Assembly: GCA_963700775.1 (NCBI GenBank)
Contig: CAVOYU010000002.1
Span: forward strand, 124,001-188,000
Direction: 5' to 3'
Length of the DNA stretch: 64,000 nt
DNA from: Thermohalobaculum sp963700775
GTDB taxonomy: Bacteria; Pseudomonadota; Alphaproteobacteria; Rhodobacterales; Rhodobacteraceae
Every line of letters begins with the position of its first letter. Position 1 is the first letter of the stretch. This document shows, one piece after another, positions 1 to 8,823 of the stretch. The translations under genes and the position numbers were made by a program. Below the pieces are notes generated by a model that was given only the letters and a program-made list of their open reading frames with translations, was not told where the DNA came from and did no database searches.

Positions 1-45
1 CGCCAGCAACGCCGCGCGAAATTCTTTTTGCCGGTTTGCGTCCAT
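1..45 (-). CDS. possible 5' end of a divergent gene, cut by window edge
   Basis: An ATG at 45 on the minus strand opens a frame without stops to the window edge, reading MDANRQKEFRAALLA. A modest purine-rich stretch precedes it. Only 15 codons are visible, so no product can be assigned. It is placed back to back with cysE, which makes a real gene start plausible but not established. Confidence 0.25.
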   Translation of the reverse strand, partial: MDANRQKEFRAALLA

Positions 46-130
46 CGGTGGAAATCCCGCCGCGATCCATCTATCTCCATTGTCAGTCGAGCTTGCGGGA
101 TTGCGCAAGCGGTGGATCCAGGAGGCAGCG

Positions 131-967
131 ATGAGCACCGATCCCGGCGTCAAGAAGGACCTGAAGACGGTCGATCCGGTCTGGAAGCAGATCCGTGGCG
201 AGGCCGAGACCCTGGCGGGCGACGAGCCGTTCATGGCCAGCCTCGCGCATTCGATCGTGCTGCATCACGAAACGCTGGAAGCAGCGCTGAGCTACCGGCT
301 GGCGCAGAAGCTTTCCTCGCCCGAAATGTCGCCACTGCTGCTGCGCGAGATGGCGGACCACGCCTATGCGCGCGACCCGAAGATGGGCGCAGCGGCGCGT
401 GCCGACATCATGGCCGTCTACGACCGCGACCCGGCCTGCAACCGGATGCTGCAACCGCTGATCTACTTCAAGGGCTTCCTGGCGATCCAGTCGTACCGGC
501 TGGCGCATCACCTGTGGGAGCACGGCCGCAAGGACATCGCACTGTTCCTGCAGATGCGCAGTTCCGAATGCTTCGGGGTCGACATCCATCCGGGCGCGCG
601 GATCGGGCAGGGGATCATGATCGACCATGCCCACAGCATCGTCATCGGCGAGACCGCGGTGGTGGGTGACGATGTCTCGATGCTGCACAGCGTGACGCTG
701 GGCGGCACCGGCAAGGACGGGGGCGACCGCCATCCGAAGATCGGCGACGGCGTGCTGATCGGTGCCGGGGCCAAGGTGCTGGGCAATATCCGCGTCGGCA
801 ACTGCGCGCGGATCGCCGCAGGCTCGGTGGTGCTGCAGGACGTGCCGGCACGCAAGACCGTGGCCGGGGTTCCGGCACGGATCGTCGGCGAGGCCGGCTG
901 CGAGCGGCCGTCGCACGCGATGGACCAGAGGATATCCGACCCGGTCAACATCCTGCCGGACTGCTGA
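131..967 (+). CDS. cysE: serine O-acetyltransferase
   Basis: Acetylates L-serine with acetyl-CoA to O-acetylserine, the first committed step of cysteine synthesis, in the cytosol. The 278-residue protein has the helical N-terminal SAT domain (first ~140 residues) followed by a left-handed beta-helix of hexapeptide repeats. Visible motifs are DIHPGARIGQG, IDHAHSIVIGE with the catalytic His region, SVTLGGTGKD, and the C-terminal AGVPARIVG. The start at 131 is chosen because GGAGG lies at 121-125; the frame is open further upstream to 80 but without a ribosome site. A strong hairpin follows the gene. Length and motifs are normal for the family. Confidence 0.95.
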   Translation: MSTDPGVKKDLKTVDPVWKQIRGEAETLAGDEPFMASLAHSIVLHHETLEAALSYRLAQKLSSPEMSPLLLREMADHAYARDPKMGAAARADIMAVYDRDPACNRMLQPLIYFKGFLAIQSYRLAHHLWEHGRKDIALFLQMRSSECFGVDIHPGARIGQGIMIDHAHSIVIGETAVVGDDVSMLHSVTLGGTGKDGGDRHPKIGDGVLIGAGAKVLGNIRVGNCARIAAGSVVLQDVPARKTVAGVPARIVGEAGCERPSHAMDQRISDPVNILPDC

Positions 968-988
968 CCGGACAGGCTGGAATCGAAG

Positions 989-1011
989 CGGCGGCCCTGC
1001 CTGGGCCGCCG
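989..1011. terminator. bidirectional hairpin between convergent genes
   Basis: Perfect 9-bp stem CGGCGGCCC (989-997) and GGGCCGCCG (1003-1011) with a 5-base loop. It lies between cysE (ending 967) and the convergent methyltransferase gene (ending 1038) and is followed on the plus strand by TTGCATCATT. It could terminate transcription from either side. Confidence 0.6.
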
Positions 1012-1037
1012 TTGCATCATTGTGCGCGAGTTCTGGG

Positions 1038-2099
1038 TCAGGCCCGGCGGCGGCGCCCCTCGCGGCGGCCGCGGCCCTCGCCCTCTCCCTCGGCCGCCGG
1101 GGGCTTGTTGAAGCGGATCCAGTTGGCGCCGTGGGCGTCGTTGTTCATCAGGAAGTTGGCGGCGCGGATCGCCTCCATTTCCTTCGAGGGAACCGCCTTT
1201 CGGGCGCCAAGGCCGAGAAGAGGCGCAAGGGCGTCGAGGTTCAGGGCCTCCGCCTCAGGGATGGCGATGCCGAGGGCTCGGAGCGCGGCGAGATGCTCGT
1301 CGATCTTCGCCTTCGCCGTCAGCGGCTGCACCGGATTCATGATCGCCGAGGTCATGCCGGCGGTGATGGCCATCGGCAGGAAGGCGTTGTTGATGCCGTG
1401 TCGGTTCGGCAGCCCGAACGAGATGTTCGAGGCGCCGCAGGTGGTGTTGACGCCAAGCTCCTCGCGGAGCCGGCGGACCAGCGCGAAGACCTGCTGGCCG
1501 GCCGTCGCCATGGCGCCGATCGGCATCACCAGCGGATCGACCACGATGTCGTGGGCCGGGATGCCGAAATCCGCGGCACGGTGGACAATCTTCTTCGCAA
1601 CCTCGAAACGGACGTCCGGATTCTCGGAGATGCCGGTGTCGTCGTTCGAGATCGCCACCACCGGCACGTTGTACTGCTTGACCAAAGGCAGGACGAGCTC
1701 GAGCCGCTCCTCCTCGCCGGTCACCGAATTCAGAAGCGGGCGACCGTTGCAGGCCTCGAGTCCGGCCTTCAGCGCGCCCGGCACCGAGCTGTCGATGCAG
1801 AGCGGCACGTCGACCAGCCCCTGAACCAGCTCGACCACCTTCCGCATCAGCGGCGGCTCGGTCTCGTTCGGGTTCGGGTTCGAGTTGTAGACCACGCCCG
1901 CATTGATATCGAGCACGGCGGCCCCGCAGGCGACCTGCTCGAGCGCGTCCTTCTCAACCGTCGTGAAATCGCCGGCCTCGAGCTCGGCCGCCAGCTTCTT
2001 GCGGCCGGTCGGGTTGATCCGCTCGCCGATCACGCAGAAGGGCTGGTCGAAGCCGATGATGACGGTGCGGCTCTTCAACTCGACGACAGTCCGGGTCAT
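1038..2099 (-). CDS. methyltetrahydrofolate:corrinoid methyltransferase family protein (pterin-binding domain)
   Basis: A 353-residue TIM-barrel protein of the dihydropteroate synthase/MetH pterin-binding superfamily. Early motif CVIGERINPTGRKKL, then VLDINAGVV and CIDSSVPGAL, and NISFGLPNRHGINNAF are typical of proteins that move a methyl group between a corrinoid protein and tetrahydrofolate. It lies 15 bp downstream of the MetF-like gene and shares its operon, so the likely role is to pass methyl groups from a corrinoid carrier to tetrahydrofolate during methylamine or betaine breakdown. The last ~18 residues form an Arg/Glu/Gly-rich tail (GEGEGRGRREGRRRRA) outside the barrel. No cobalamin-binding carrier is encoded nearby. 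Confidence 0.82.
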   Translation of the reverse strand: MTRTVVELKSRTVIIGFDQPFCVIGERINPTGRKKLAAELEAGDFTTVEKDALEQVACGAAVLDINAGVVYNSNPNPNETEPPLMRKVVELVQGLVDVPLCIDSSVPGALKAGLEACNGRPLLNSVTGEEERLELVLPLVKQYNVPVVAISNDDTGISENPDVRFEVAKKIVHRAADFGIPAHDIVVDPLVMPIGAMATAGQQVFALVRRLREELGVNTTCGASNISFGLPNRHGINNAFLPMAITAGMTSAIMNPVQPLTAKAKIDEHLAALRALGIAIPEAEALNLDALAPLLGLGARKAVPSKEMEAIRAANFLMNNDAHGANWIRFNKPPAAEGEGEGRGRREGRRRRA

Positions 2100-2114
2100 G
2101 GGTGTTTCCTTTTC

Positions 2115-3056
2115 TCAGGCGGTGGCGGCGCGCGCCGCCGGGCGGGCGCTGCCGAACTGGTCGGTGAACTCGGCAGTCTGCCTGATACCGCCCAGCGGGA
2201 AGAAATGCACCTGCGCGATGCCGAAATCCGGATGTTGCGCCTTGTGCACAGCGAGCTCGGTCAGGAACTCCTCCGGGGTGAATGGCAGGATCAGCTTGGT
2301 CACATCCGCCGCGCGGCGCTGCAGGACGCGCAGGGATGGGCCGACGCCGCAGGTCATCGCGAACTTGATCATGGTCTGTAGCTTCGCAGGGCCGGCGACG
2401 CCGATATGGACCGGGAGCCGGATACCCTCACGCTGGAGCCGCTCGACCCAACGGATCACCGGCTTCGCCTCGAAGCAGAACTGGGTCGCGATCGCCATCT
2501 CGGCGTCGGTGCGCTCGGTGAAGGCCTGCTTCCAGCGCAGCGCCTCCATGACGTTGCGGTCGGAGCCGTCCGGGTCGATGTCCCTGTTGCCCTCCGGGTG
2601 CCCGGCGACGTGGAGCCGCCTGAACCCGGCCTTGTCGAAGAGCCCGGTCTCCATCAGCTGCATCGAGCAGTGGAACTTGCCGTGCGGCGTGTCGATGCCG
2701 CCGCCGAGCAGCAGCGCCTGGTCGATCCCGGCCTCGCCCTGGTAGCGGGCGATCCAGTCGGCCAGCACCGCCTCGTCGGCGATGATCCGGGCCGGGAAGT
2801 GCGGCATCACCGGGAAGCCCTCGGCAGCGATCCGCTTCGCGGTCGCGACCATGTCCTCGATCGGCGTGCCGTCGATATGGGCGACGTAGACCCGGGTGCC
2901 GGCCGGCAGCAGGGCGCGGAAGTCGTCGATCTTCTCGGCGGTACGCGGCATCACCTCGATGGAAAAGCCGCCGAGGAAGGCCGCAAGGGCACCCGCCGCG
3001 TCGGGGGCGGATTCCGGTTTCGGCTTGCGGCCGAAGAGGTTGAGGATATTGGCCAT
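2115..3056 (-). CDS. MetF-like methylenetetrahydrofolate reductase family protein
   Basis: A 313-residue protein of the methylenetetrahydrofolate reductase family, divergent from the canonical MetF encoded at 3639. It keeps a barrel layout with FSIEVMPRTAEKIDD near the start, VYVAHIDGTPIEDM, the loop ALLLGGGIDTPHGKF, and LPVHIGVAGPAKLQTM. Placed between the virulence-factor-domain gene (17 bp gap) and the pterin methyltransferase gene (15 bp gap), it probably oxidises methyl-tetrahydrofolate towards methylene-tetrahydrofolate in catabolic demethylation rather than serving methionine synthesis. That direction is inferred from context. Start at 3056 follows a purine-rich stretch. Confidence 0.8.
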   Translation of the reverse strand: MANILNLFGRKPKPESAPDAAGALAAFLGGFSIEVMPRTAEKIDDFRALLPAGTRVYVAHIDGTPIEDMVATAKRIAAEGFPVMPHFPARIIADEAVLADWIARYQGEAGIDQALLLGGGIDTPHGKFHCSMQLMETGLFDKAGFRRLHVAGHPEGNRDIDPDGSDRNVMEALRWKQAFTERTDAEMAIATQFCFEAKPVIRWVERLQREGIRLPVHIGVAGPAKLQTMIKFAMTCGVGPSLRVLQRRAADVTKLILPFTPEEFLTELAVHKAQHPDFGIAQVHFFPLGGIRQTAEFTDQFGSARPAARAATA

Positions 3057-3073
3057 CTGCGTCGTCTCTCCTC

Positions 3074-3382
3074 TCAGGCTCGGGCAGTGGCCCAGCCGTC
3101 ATTCGCGATCAGCGCCTTGATCCGGGCGCTATCGAATTCAGTGTCCAGCCGCGTCGCTTCCGCCGTCGCGATTGCCTCGAGGTCGCCCTGGACCTCGGCC
3201 GGCTCGCCGCGCCGCCACTCGGCAAGGTAGGAATCGGAGTCGCGCGCGCCGACCTTCATGGCGCAGCGGTCGATTGCCTGCTCGAAGCGCTCCGGCAGCT
3301 GGCGCTTGGCGGCGGTTCTTCCCTGCTTCACGATGACCTGCGCCGGGATGTCCCGCCAGTAGACGATCATCATTTGCGCCAT
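3074..3382 (-). CDS. virulence factor domain protein (small, C1-module partner)
   Basis: A 102-residue cytosolic protein starting MAQMMIVYWRDIPAQVIVK. The YWRDIPAQV(I)VK signature, the following G-R-x-x-A-K-R-x-L segment and the AYLAEWRR-like stretch match the small virulence_fact family (Pfam PF13769), which recurs beside tetrahydrofolate methyltransferase and MetF-like genes in alphaproteobacteria. Despite the name no virulence role is implied; its biochemical function is unknown to me. The frame is open upstream to 3775, but that part would run into metF on the other strand and looks non-coding, so the start at 3382 is preferred. It is the first gene of the three-gene minus-strand unit. 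Confidence 0.72.
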   Translation of the reverse strand: MAQMMIVYWRDIPAQVIVKQGRTAAKRQLPERFEQAIDRCAMKVGARDSDSYLAEWRRGEPAEVQGDLEAIATAEATRLDTEFDSARIKALIANDGWATARA

Positions 3383-3638
3383 GGCCGGCCCCCGTGCTTC
3401 GCTTGACCGGCCTCTCAATACCCGAGCCAGAATTCGGCGAGCGCAGAATTTCGACTTGGTGGACAACATCTGCGACACACCCGTCCCGCGGATGGCACGG
3501 CCGGGCGGGGAGGCGAGCACCAGGGTCGGTTTTCGTCCTTTATCAGTCGATTTCGGGTGCCGGCCATGATATTCAGGAGTGTCGCCTGGGCATTGCCCGT
3601 GCGAATTTTCGTGATCGCCAACCGGAGGGCCGGAACCC

Positions 3639-4529
3639 ATGGCCGCGCCGCTGCCCAGCCGGGACTTCCGGATCAGTTTCGAGTTCTTCCCGCCGCGCAC
3701 CCCGCGCGCGAGCATGGGGCTGTGGACGGCGGTGCAGCGACTGGCTCCGCTGGCGCCCGAATTCGTATCGGTCACCTACGGCGCCGGCGGAACCACCCGC
3801 GACCGCACCATGTCCGCGATGCTGGCGATCCGCGACTGCGCGCGGCTGAACGTGGCCGGGCATCTGACCTGTGTCGGCGCCTCGCGCGAGGATGTGCTGC
3901 GGGTGGCGCGGAGCTACGCGAAGCTCGGCTGTCGCCAGATCGTGGCGCTCCGCGGCGATCCGCCCACGGGGCATGACCGGTTCACGCCGCATCCGGAAGG
4001 CTTCTCTGGCTCGGTGGAGTTGATTTCCGCCCTGGCCGAGTTGCGCCAGTTCGATATCTGGGTCGCCGCCTATCCGGAGACCCATCCGGAAGCGACGAGC
4101 CGGAAGGCGGATATCGAGCACCTGAAGCGCAAGCTCGACGCTGGTGCCGCCGGAGCCATCACCCAGCTTTTCCTCGACAACGAGCACTTCTACCGCTTCC
4201 GGGACGACTGCGCCGCTGCCGGGATCAGCGCGCCGATCCTGCCGGGAGTTCTGCCGATCGAGGATTTCTGGAAGACCGTGCGCTTCGCCGACAGCTGCCA
4301 GGCCAGCATCCCGGACTGGATGTTCAAGGCGTTCGAGAACGCCGGGGACAGTGCCTCGCACGACCTGCTGGCGACCGCCATCGCCACCGAGCAGTGCGAC
4401 GATCTGCTGGAGAACGGTGCGTCGCACCTGCATTTCTACACCCTGAACAAGGCCGACCGGGTGTTCGATGTCTGCCGCGCCCTCGGCGTTGTCGCCCAGC
4501 CCGCCCATCTCGCTGCCGGCTGCGGCTGA
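3639..4529 (+). CDS. metF: methylenetetrahydrofolate reductase (NAD(P)H)
   Basis: Flavoprotein that reduces 5,10-methylene-tetrahydrofolate to 5-methyl-tetrahydrofolate for methionine synthesis. The 296-residue length is normal. Signatures: ISFEFFPPRTP near residue 12, FVSVTYGAGGTTRDRT with the conserved Gly-rich loop, AHLTC-like GHLTCVGAS, IVALRGDPP, and LFLDNEHFYRF followed by LPGVLPI. A GGAGG-like site lies about 10 bases before the ATG. It is divergent from the minus-strand C1 module, from which it is separated by 256 bp in which I see no convincing riboswitch. Confidence 0.95.
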   Translation: MAAPLPSRDFRISFEFFPPRTPRASMGLWTAVQRLAPLAPEFVSVTYGAGGTTRDRTMSAMLAIRDCARLNVAGHLTCVGASREDVLRVARSYAKLGCRQIVALRGDPPTGHDRFTPHPEGFSGSVELISALAELRQFDIWVAAYPETHPEATSRKADIEHLKRKLDAGAAGAITQLFLDNEHFYRFRDDCAAAGISAPILPGVLPIEDFWKTVRFADSCQASIPDWMFKAFENAGDSASHDLLATAIATEQCDDLLENGASHLHFYTLNKADRVFDVCRALGVVAQPAHLAAGCG

Positions 4530-4646
4530 CGCACGGGCCGCATCCGCCAGCCGGAACCGGCGCCCGGATCCCCACCGACTCGCTTGTCCCCGGCCGCCCC
4601 GCACCCTAGAGCTAGAGGACGTGTGAAGCGATTGTGACAGCGGGCA

Positions 4647-5771
4647 GTGAGACAGCGATCGGGCAGCGGAGCGCAGCATTCCGGCCGGCAGTTGCCGGAC
4701 CCGGCCCGCGTTGACGGCGCCGACGGAGGCCCTTTGCTCGCCGCGCTCGACCTAGGCACCAACAACTGCCGCCTGCTGGTGGCGCGGCCCGAAGGCGACG
4801 GTTTCGCGGTGGTCGACGCCTTCTCGCGCGCGGTGCGGCTGGGCGAGGGGGTCGAGCATTCCAACGCCCTCGGCACGGCGGCGCAGGAGCGTGCCCTGAA
4901 GGCGCTGCGGATCTGCGCCACCAAGATCCGCCAGCACCGGGTATCGGACGCCCGCATCGTCGCCACCGAAGCCTGCCGCCGGGCATCGAACGGCACCGGC
5001 TTCGCGCGCCGGGTGATGCGCGAGGTCGGGCTGCAGCTCGAGATCATCTCGGCCGAGGAGGAGGCGCGGCTCGCGATCGCCGGCTGCGCGCCGCTGATCG
5101 ATCCGGAAGCCGAGCATCTGCTGGTCTTCGACATCGGCGGCGGCTCGACCGAGCTGATCTGGGTCGACATGTCTCGCACCCCGTCCAGCCGCCGGATCAG
5201 CCTGATCCGCGCCCTGGCGCCGACCGGTGCACGGGGGGCCGAGTCGGACAACGCCCGCGCCGCCGCGGCGCATATCACCGACTGGATCTCGGTGCCGATG
5301 GGGGTCTCGACCCTGCACGACCGGTTCAGCGATGCCGGCGATCCGCCGGCACGGTTCGCCGCCATGACCGCGCATTTCGAGGGGCATCTCGCTCCCTTCA
5401 TCCCCTACAGGTCGCCGGACCGGGCGGGGATGACCGGGAACCTTCAGATCATCGGCGTCTCGGGCACCGCGACGACCTTCGGCGCGATTCACCTCGGGCT
5501 GCGCAGCTACGACCGCAGCAAGGTAGACGGGCTCTGGATGCCGGCGGCCGGCGCGGCCGAGATCGCCGCGCGGCTGCTTTCAAGGGGCATCGACGAGGTT
5601 GCGCATCCCGGCATCGGACCGGGGCGGGCCGAACTGATCCTGTCCGGCGCCGCGATCCTGATGACGATCCTGCGGCTCTGGCCGGTCGAGCGGCTGCGCA
5701 TCGCCGACCGGGGACTGCGCGAGGGAATGCTTTACGGGCTCCTCCACCAGCGCCGGATCGCGGCGCAATGA
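4647..5771 (+). CDS. Ppx/GppA phosphatase family protein
   Basis: Exopolyphosphatase or guanosine pentaphosphate phosphatase of the ASKHA fold. Signatures: AALDLGTNNCRLLVA (phosphate-1 loop), IVATEACRRASN, IISAEEEARLAI, VFDIGGGSTELIW (phosphate-2 loop) and VSGTATTFGAIHL (adenosine loop). At 374 residues it is the short single-module form usual in alphaproteobacteria. The GTG at 4647 is the first start; the N-terminal ~30 residues before AALDLGTNN are poorly conserved, so a later start is possible. Its stop overlaps the rlmE start as ATGA, a ppx-rlmE pairing common in this class. Whether polyphosphate or (p)ppGpp is the substrate cannot be told. Confidence 0.88.
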   Translation: MRQRSGSGAQHSGRQLPDPARVDGADGGPLLAALDLGTNNCRLLVARPEGDGFAVVDAFSRAVRLGEGVEHSNALGTAAQERALKALRICATKIRQHRVSDARIVATEACRRASNGTGFARRVMREVGLQLEIISAEEEARLAIAGCAPLIDPEAEHLLVFDIGGGSTELIWVDMSRTPSSRRISLIRALAPTGARGAESDNARAAAAHITDWISVPMGVSTLHDRFSDAGDPPARFAAMTAHFEGHLAPFIPYRSPDRAGMTGNLQIIGVSGTATTFGAIHLGLRSYDRSKVDGLWMPAAGAAEIAARLLSRGIDEVAHPGIGPGRAELILSGAAILMTILRLWPVERLRIADRGLREGMLYGLLHQRRIAAQ

Positions 5772-6485
5772 GCGGCGGCAAGAAACCACCCGGACGCGGC
5801 GACAGGGCGTTGAAGGTGAGGGTGAAGTCGGCCAAGGGGCGGCGGACCTCGTCGACCCGGTGGCTGCAGCGCCAGCTCAACGATCCCTATGTCGCCCGCG
5901 CCCAGCGCGAGGGCTACCGCAGCCGGGCCGCCTACAAGCTGCTGGAAATCGACGACCGCTTCCGCTTCCTGGTGCCCGGCGCGCGGGTGGTCGACCTCGG
6001 CTGCGCGCCGGGGGGCTGGTGCCAGGTCGCGGTGCAGCGGGTGAACGCGCTCGGCGAGAAACCCGGCAAGCGCCAGGGCCGGGTCATCGGGATAGATCTG
6101 CAAGAGATGGAGCCGATCGCCGGGGCCGAGCTGATGCAGCTCGATTTTCTCGATTCCAATGCCGACGAGGCAGTCCGGACCCTGCTCGGCGGCGAAGCGG
6201 ACGTGGTATTGTCCGACATGGCCGCCTCGTCGACCGGGCACAGGCAGACCGATCACATGCGGATCATGGCCCTGGCCGAGGCGGCAGCGCAGTTCGCATT
6301 CGATGTCCTGGCGCCCGGCGGCGTCTTCGCCGCCAAGGTGCTGCGCGGCGGCACCGAGAATCGACCTGCTGGCGCTGCTGAAGCAGCGTTTCGCCAAGGT
6401 CCAGCACTTCAAGCCGCCGTCGAGCCGCAAGGACTCGGCCGAGATGTTCGTGGTGGCGACCGGGTTCCGCGCCGCGGAGAGCTGA
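5768..6485 (+). pseudogene. rlmE: 23S rRNA (uridine-2552-2'-O)-methyltransferase, one frameshift
   Basis: RlmE/FtsJ methylates U2552 of 23S rRNA in the large-subunit A loop. The first frame carries the N-terminal basic segment, SRAAYKLLEID (first catalytic Lys), VVDLGCAPGGWCQVAV (SAM loop), VLSDMAASSTGH (catalytic Asp) and AAKVLRGGTE. At about 6358-6362 the frame shifts: the family C-terminus IDLLALLKQRFAKVQHFK, SSRKDSAEMFVVATG continues in the next frame to the stop at 6483-6485. One extra A in GAGAATCGAC would explain it. Without it the product would be about 238 residues, normal for RlmE. The gene overlaps ppx/gppA by 4 bp. A sequencing error is the most likely cause. Confidence 0.85.
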
Positions 6486-6590
6486 CCGGCCACGGCGGCA
6501 GGACGCCGTGCCGGGTTCCGGCTTGACTACGGCCGCGGAAAGCGTAGATCACCGCGGCCCCCTTGCGGGCGTCGATCCACGGCGTGCGCG

Positions 6591-7598
6591 ATGTCTCATG
6601 AGACCACCCGGCTCAAGACCTCCGGTGATCCGCTGGCGGATCGCCGCTTTGCCTATGGCGGGATGCTCCGGGGGGCGGGCGATCTTGCCGGGGCGGCAGA
6701 TCTCTTCGCCCAGACGGTCGAGCTGGCGCCGGGTTGGGTGGCCGCATGGTTGGCGCTTGGCGAAGCCCGGCGCGACCTCGGAGATGTGCCGGGCGCCGTC
6801 GCCGCCTGGCGCGAGGCGCTCTCGCTCGATCCGGCCGATCCGCTGGGGGTCGAGATGAAGCTTGCCCTCGCAGGCGTCGCTCCGATGCCGAGCGCCCCGC
6901 CTGAAAGCTATGTGCGGGCGCTGTTCGATGACTATGCGCCCGGCTTCGAGCGGGCGCTTCTCGGGCGACTCGACTACCGGGCGCCGACGATGATCCGGGC
7001 TGCGGTCGATGCCGCCCGGCCGGGCGCCCGGTTTGCCCGCACGCTCGATATCGGCTGCGGCACCGGCCTGACAGGCGAGTCACTGCGGGGCGTCACCGCC
7101 TGGCTCGAGGGGATCGACCTCGCGCCGGCGATGATCGAGCAGGTCCGGGCGAAGCGCGTCTTCGATGTGTTGCATCTGGGTGATGTGCAGCGCTTTCTTG
7201 CGGCTGATACCCGGCTTTTCGATCTGATCGCAGCCGGTGACGTGGCGCCCTATCTTGGCGATCTGGCGCCGTTGATGGCACTGGTGGCGCGCCGGCTGGA
7301 GCCGGGCGGGCTGCTCGTGCTGACCGTCGAACTGGATCCGGAGTCCGTCCCTTCCGGATGGCGCCTGCAGCCGTCGATGCGCTATGCCCATGGCGAGGAC
7401 CACCTGCAATCGGCCGCCGCCGCCGCCGGGTTGCGGCCGCTCTCGCTCCAGCGGTTCGACCTGCGGCTGGACCGCGGTCTGCCCGTGCCGGGCGCGGTTG
7501 CGACGTTCGAGCTGCCCGCGGCGGCGGCGGTGGTTGACCGGCTGTGGGAAGACTTTGCCGCCCCCGGTTCCGCCCGGCCGCGCCGTCATCGCGCGTGA
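6591..7598 (+). CDS. TPR-repeat SAM-dependent methyltransferase
   Basis: A 335-residue protein with about three tetratricopeptide-like helices at residues 18-100 (AGDLAGAADLFAQTVELAPG, LGDVPGAVAAWREALSLDP) and a class I methyltransferase domain at about 110-310. The SAM loop is LDIGCGTGLTGE, with YVRALFDDYAPGFERAL just before it, a segment typical of this TPR-methyltransferase family, and LLVLTVEL late in the domain. The substrate is unknown. It stands alone between rlmE and the convergent agmatinase-family gene. Confidence 0.8.
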   Translation: MSHETTRLKTSGDPLADRRFAYGGMLRGAGDLAGAADLFAQTVELAPGWVAAWLALGEARRDLGDVPGAVAAWREALSLDPADPLGVEMKLALAGVAPMPSAPPESYVRALFDDYAPGFERALLGRLDYRAPTMIRAAVDAARPGARFARTLDIGCGTGLTGESLRGVTAWLEGIDLAPAMIEQVRAKRVFDVLHLGDVQRFLAADTRLFDLIAAGDVAPYLGDLAPLMALVARRLEPGGLLVLTVELDPESVPSGWRLQPSMRYAHGEDHLQSAAAAAGLRPLSLQRFDLRLDRGLPVPGAVATFELPAAAAVVDRLWEDFAAPGSARPRRHRA

Positions 7599-7705
7599 GG
7601 CGATTGCACCGAGCGAAAGTGATTATTCGTAATTACTTAAATGTATTAACCAATATAAATCGAATATTACTTCATAGTGCGTCGCCAGAGTTGCCGCGAC
7701 CCGGG
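7599..7705. other. AT-rich spacer between convergent genes
   Basis: Between two convergent genes the bases from about 7620 to 7680 are strikingly AT-rich (GTAATTACTTAAATGTATTA and beyond) against a GC-rich background. No hairpin with a T-run is obvious. It may be a remnant or a transcription-termination zone. Confidence 0.4.
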
Positions 7706-8668
7706 TCAGCCCCGCGCGCCCTTGGCGTGAAAGATGAAGCCGAGGAAGTTCAGCAGCACCTGCGCCGCCAGGATCTGGGTCGAGCCCGAGGGGTCGTAGT
7801 CCGGCGCCACTTCGACCAGGTCGATTCCCACCACCTCGTGGCGCTGTGCGACCCTCTGGAGGATCTCGAGAACGTCGTAGTACAGGAACCCGCCATGGCT
7901 CGGCGTTCCGGTGCCGGGTGCGATCGACGGGCAGAAGGCGTCGATGTCGATGGTAACATAGAGCCGCGCCCCCTCCGGGATCCGGGCGATCACCCCGTCG
8001 CGGCCGAGCTTGCGCACCTGCCGCACGCTCAGAATGTCTGAGCCCATCCTGCGGGCGGCCTCGTAGCCCTCCTTCGCGGTCGACGAGACGTTGCGGATGC
8101 CGAGCTGGGTCAGGCCAGTGACGTAATCCTTCTCGGCTGCCCGGCGCATCGGATTGCCGTGGCCGAAGCGGACCCCGTGACGCTCGTCGACGAAGTCGAG
8201 ATGGGCGTCGATCTGCAGGATGTGGATCGGCCCCTGGCCGTCGAAGGCGTTGACGCAGGGGATGTTGACCGAGTGGTCGCCGCCGATCACCACCGGAAGC
8301 GCGCCGGCCGCAAGGATCTTGCGCACCCCGTACTCGATGTTGGCGTGCGATTTCACGGTGTCGGTGTGCACGATGTCGGCGTCGCCCAGATCGACGATCC
8401 GGACCTCGCCGCCGAGATAGGTGGCGTCGTCCTCGTGGTCGTAGGCGCCGGCATGGCCGAAGGAAAACAGCGTCGAGGCCTCGCGCACCGCGCGCGGCCC
8501 GAAGCGGGCACCGCTGCGCCACTGGGTGCCGAAGTCGAACGGTGCGCCGAGGACGCAGACATCCGCTTCGATTCGGTCCCAGTCCTCGACATAGGGCCGC
8601 TTGCCGAAGGTCGCGATGCCGACGAAGGGCAGGTTCAGCCGGCCGGATTCGTAACCATGTCCCGCCAT
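7706..8668 (-). CDS. speB: agmatinase / ureohydrolase family protein
   Basis: Hydrolyses agmatine or a related guanidino compound to the amine and urea using a binuclear Mn centre. The 320-residue protein has the full metal-binding set: GGDHS (His132), DAHLD (154-158) and DIDAF (241-245), plus GAPFDFGTQWRSGARFGPRA near residue 41 and PGTGTPSHGG after the last motif. The start at 8668 follows AGAAGGA; the frame is open further upstream but that part is not conserved. Substrate cannot be decided between agmatine, guanidinobutyrate and guanidinopropionate. It is divergent from guaB with 155 bp between them. Confidence 0.88.
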   Translation of the reverse strand: MAGHGYESGRLNLPFVGIATFGKRPYVEDWDRIEADVCVLGAPFDFGTQWRSGARFGPRAVREASTLFSFGHAGAYDHEDDATYLGGEVRIVDLGDADIVHTDTVKSHANIEYGVRKILAAGALPVVIGGDHSVNIPCVNAFDGQGPIHILQIDAHLDFVDERHGVRFGHGNPMRRAAEKDYVTGLTQLGIRNVSSTAKEGYEAARRMGSDILSVRQVRKLGRDGVIARIPEGARLYVTIDIDAFCPSIAPGTGTPSHGGFLYYDVLEILQRVAQRHEVVGIDLVEVAPDYDPSGSTQILAAQVLLNFLGFIFHAKGARG

Positions 8669-8823
8669 GTGGGGTCCTTCTCGCTGCAACGGAGCGTGGC
8701 TGAGGATAGCGGCGCGGGCCCGACAGGGAAATGGGCGCGAGCCGCGGCGCCGAAACATCTTCCCTTCCCGGCGGCAACGTGCGAAAGGGAGCCGCCAACA
8801 CCGCAACTCCGGAGGAAATCCGC

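Noticed and set aside
3383..3638. Possible SAM or cobalamin riboswitch before metF
   Set aside because: I looked for conserved riboswitch cores and found none; the region only has GC-rich short hairpins.
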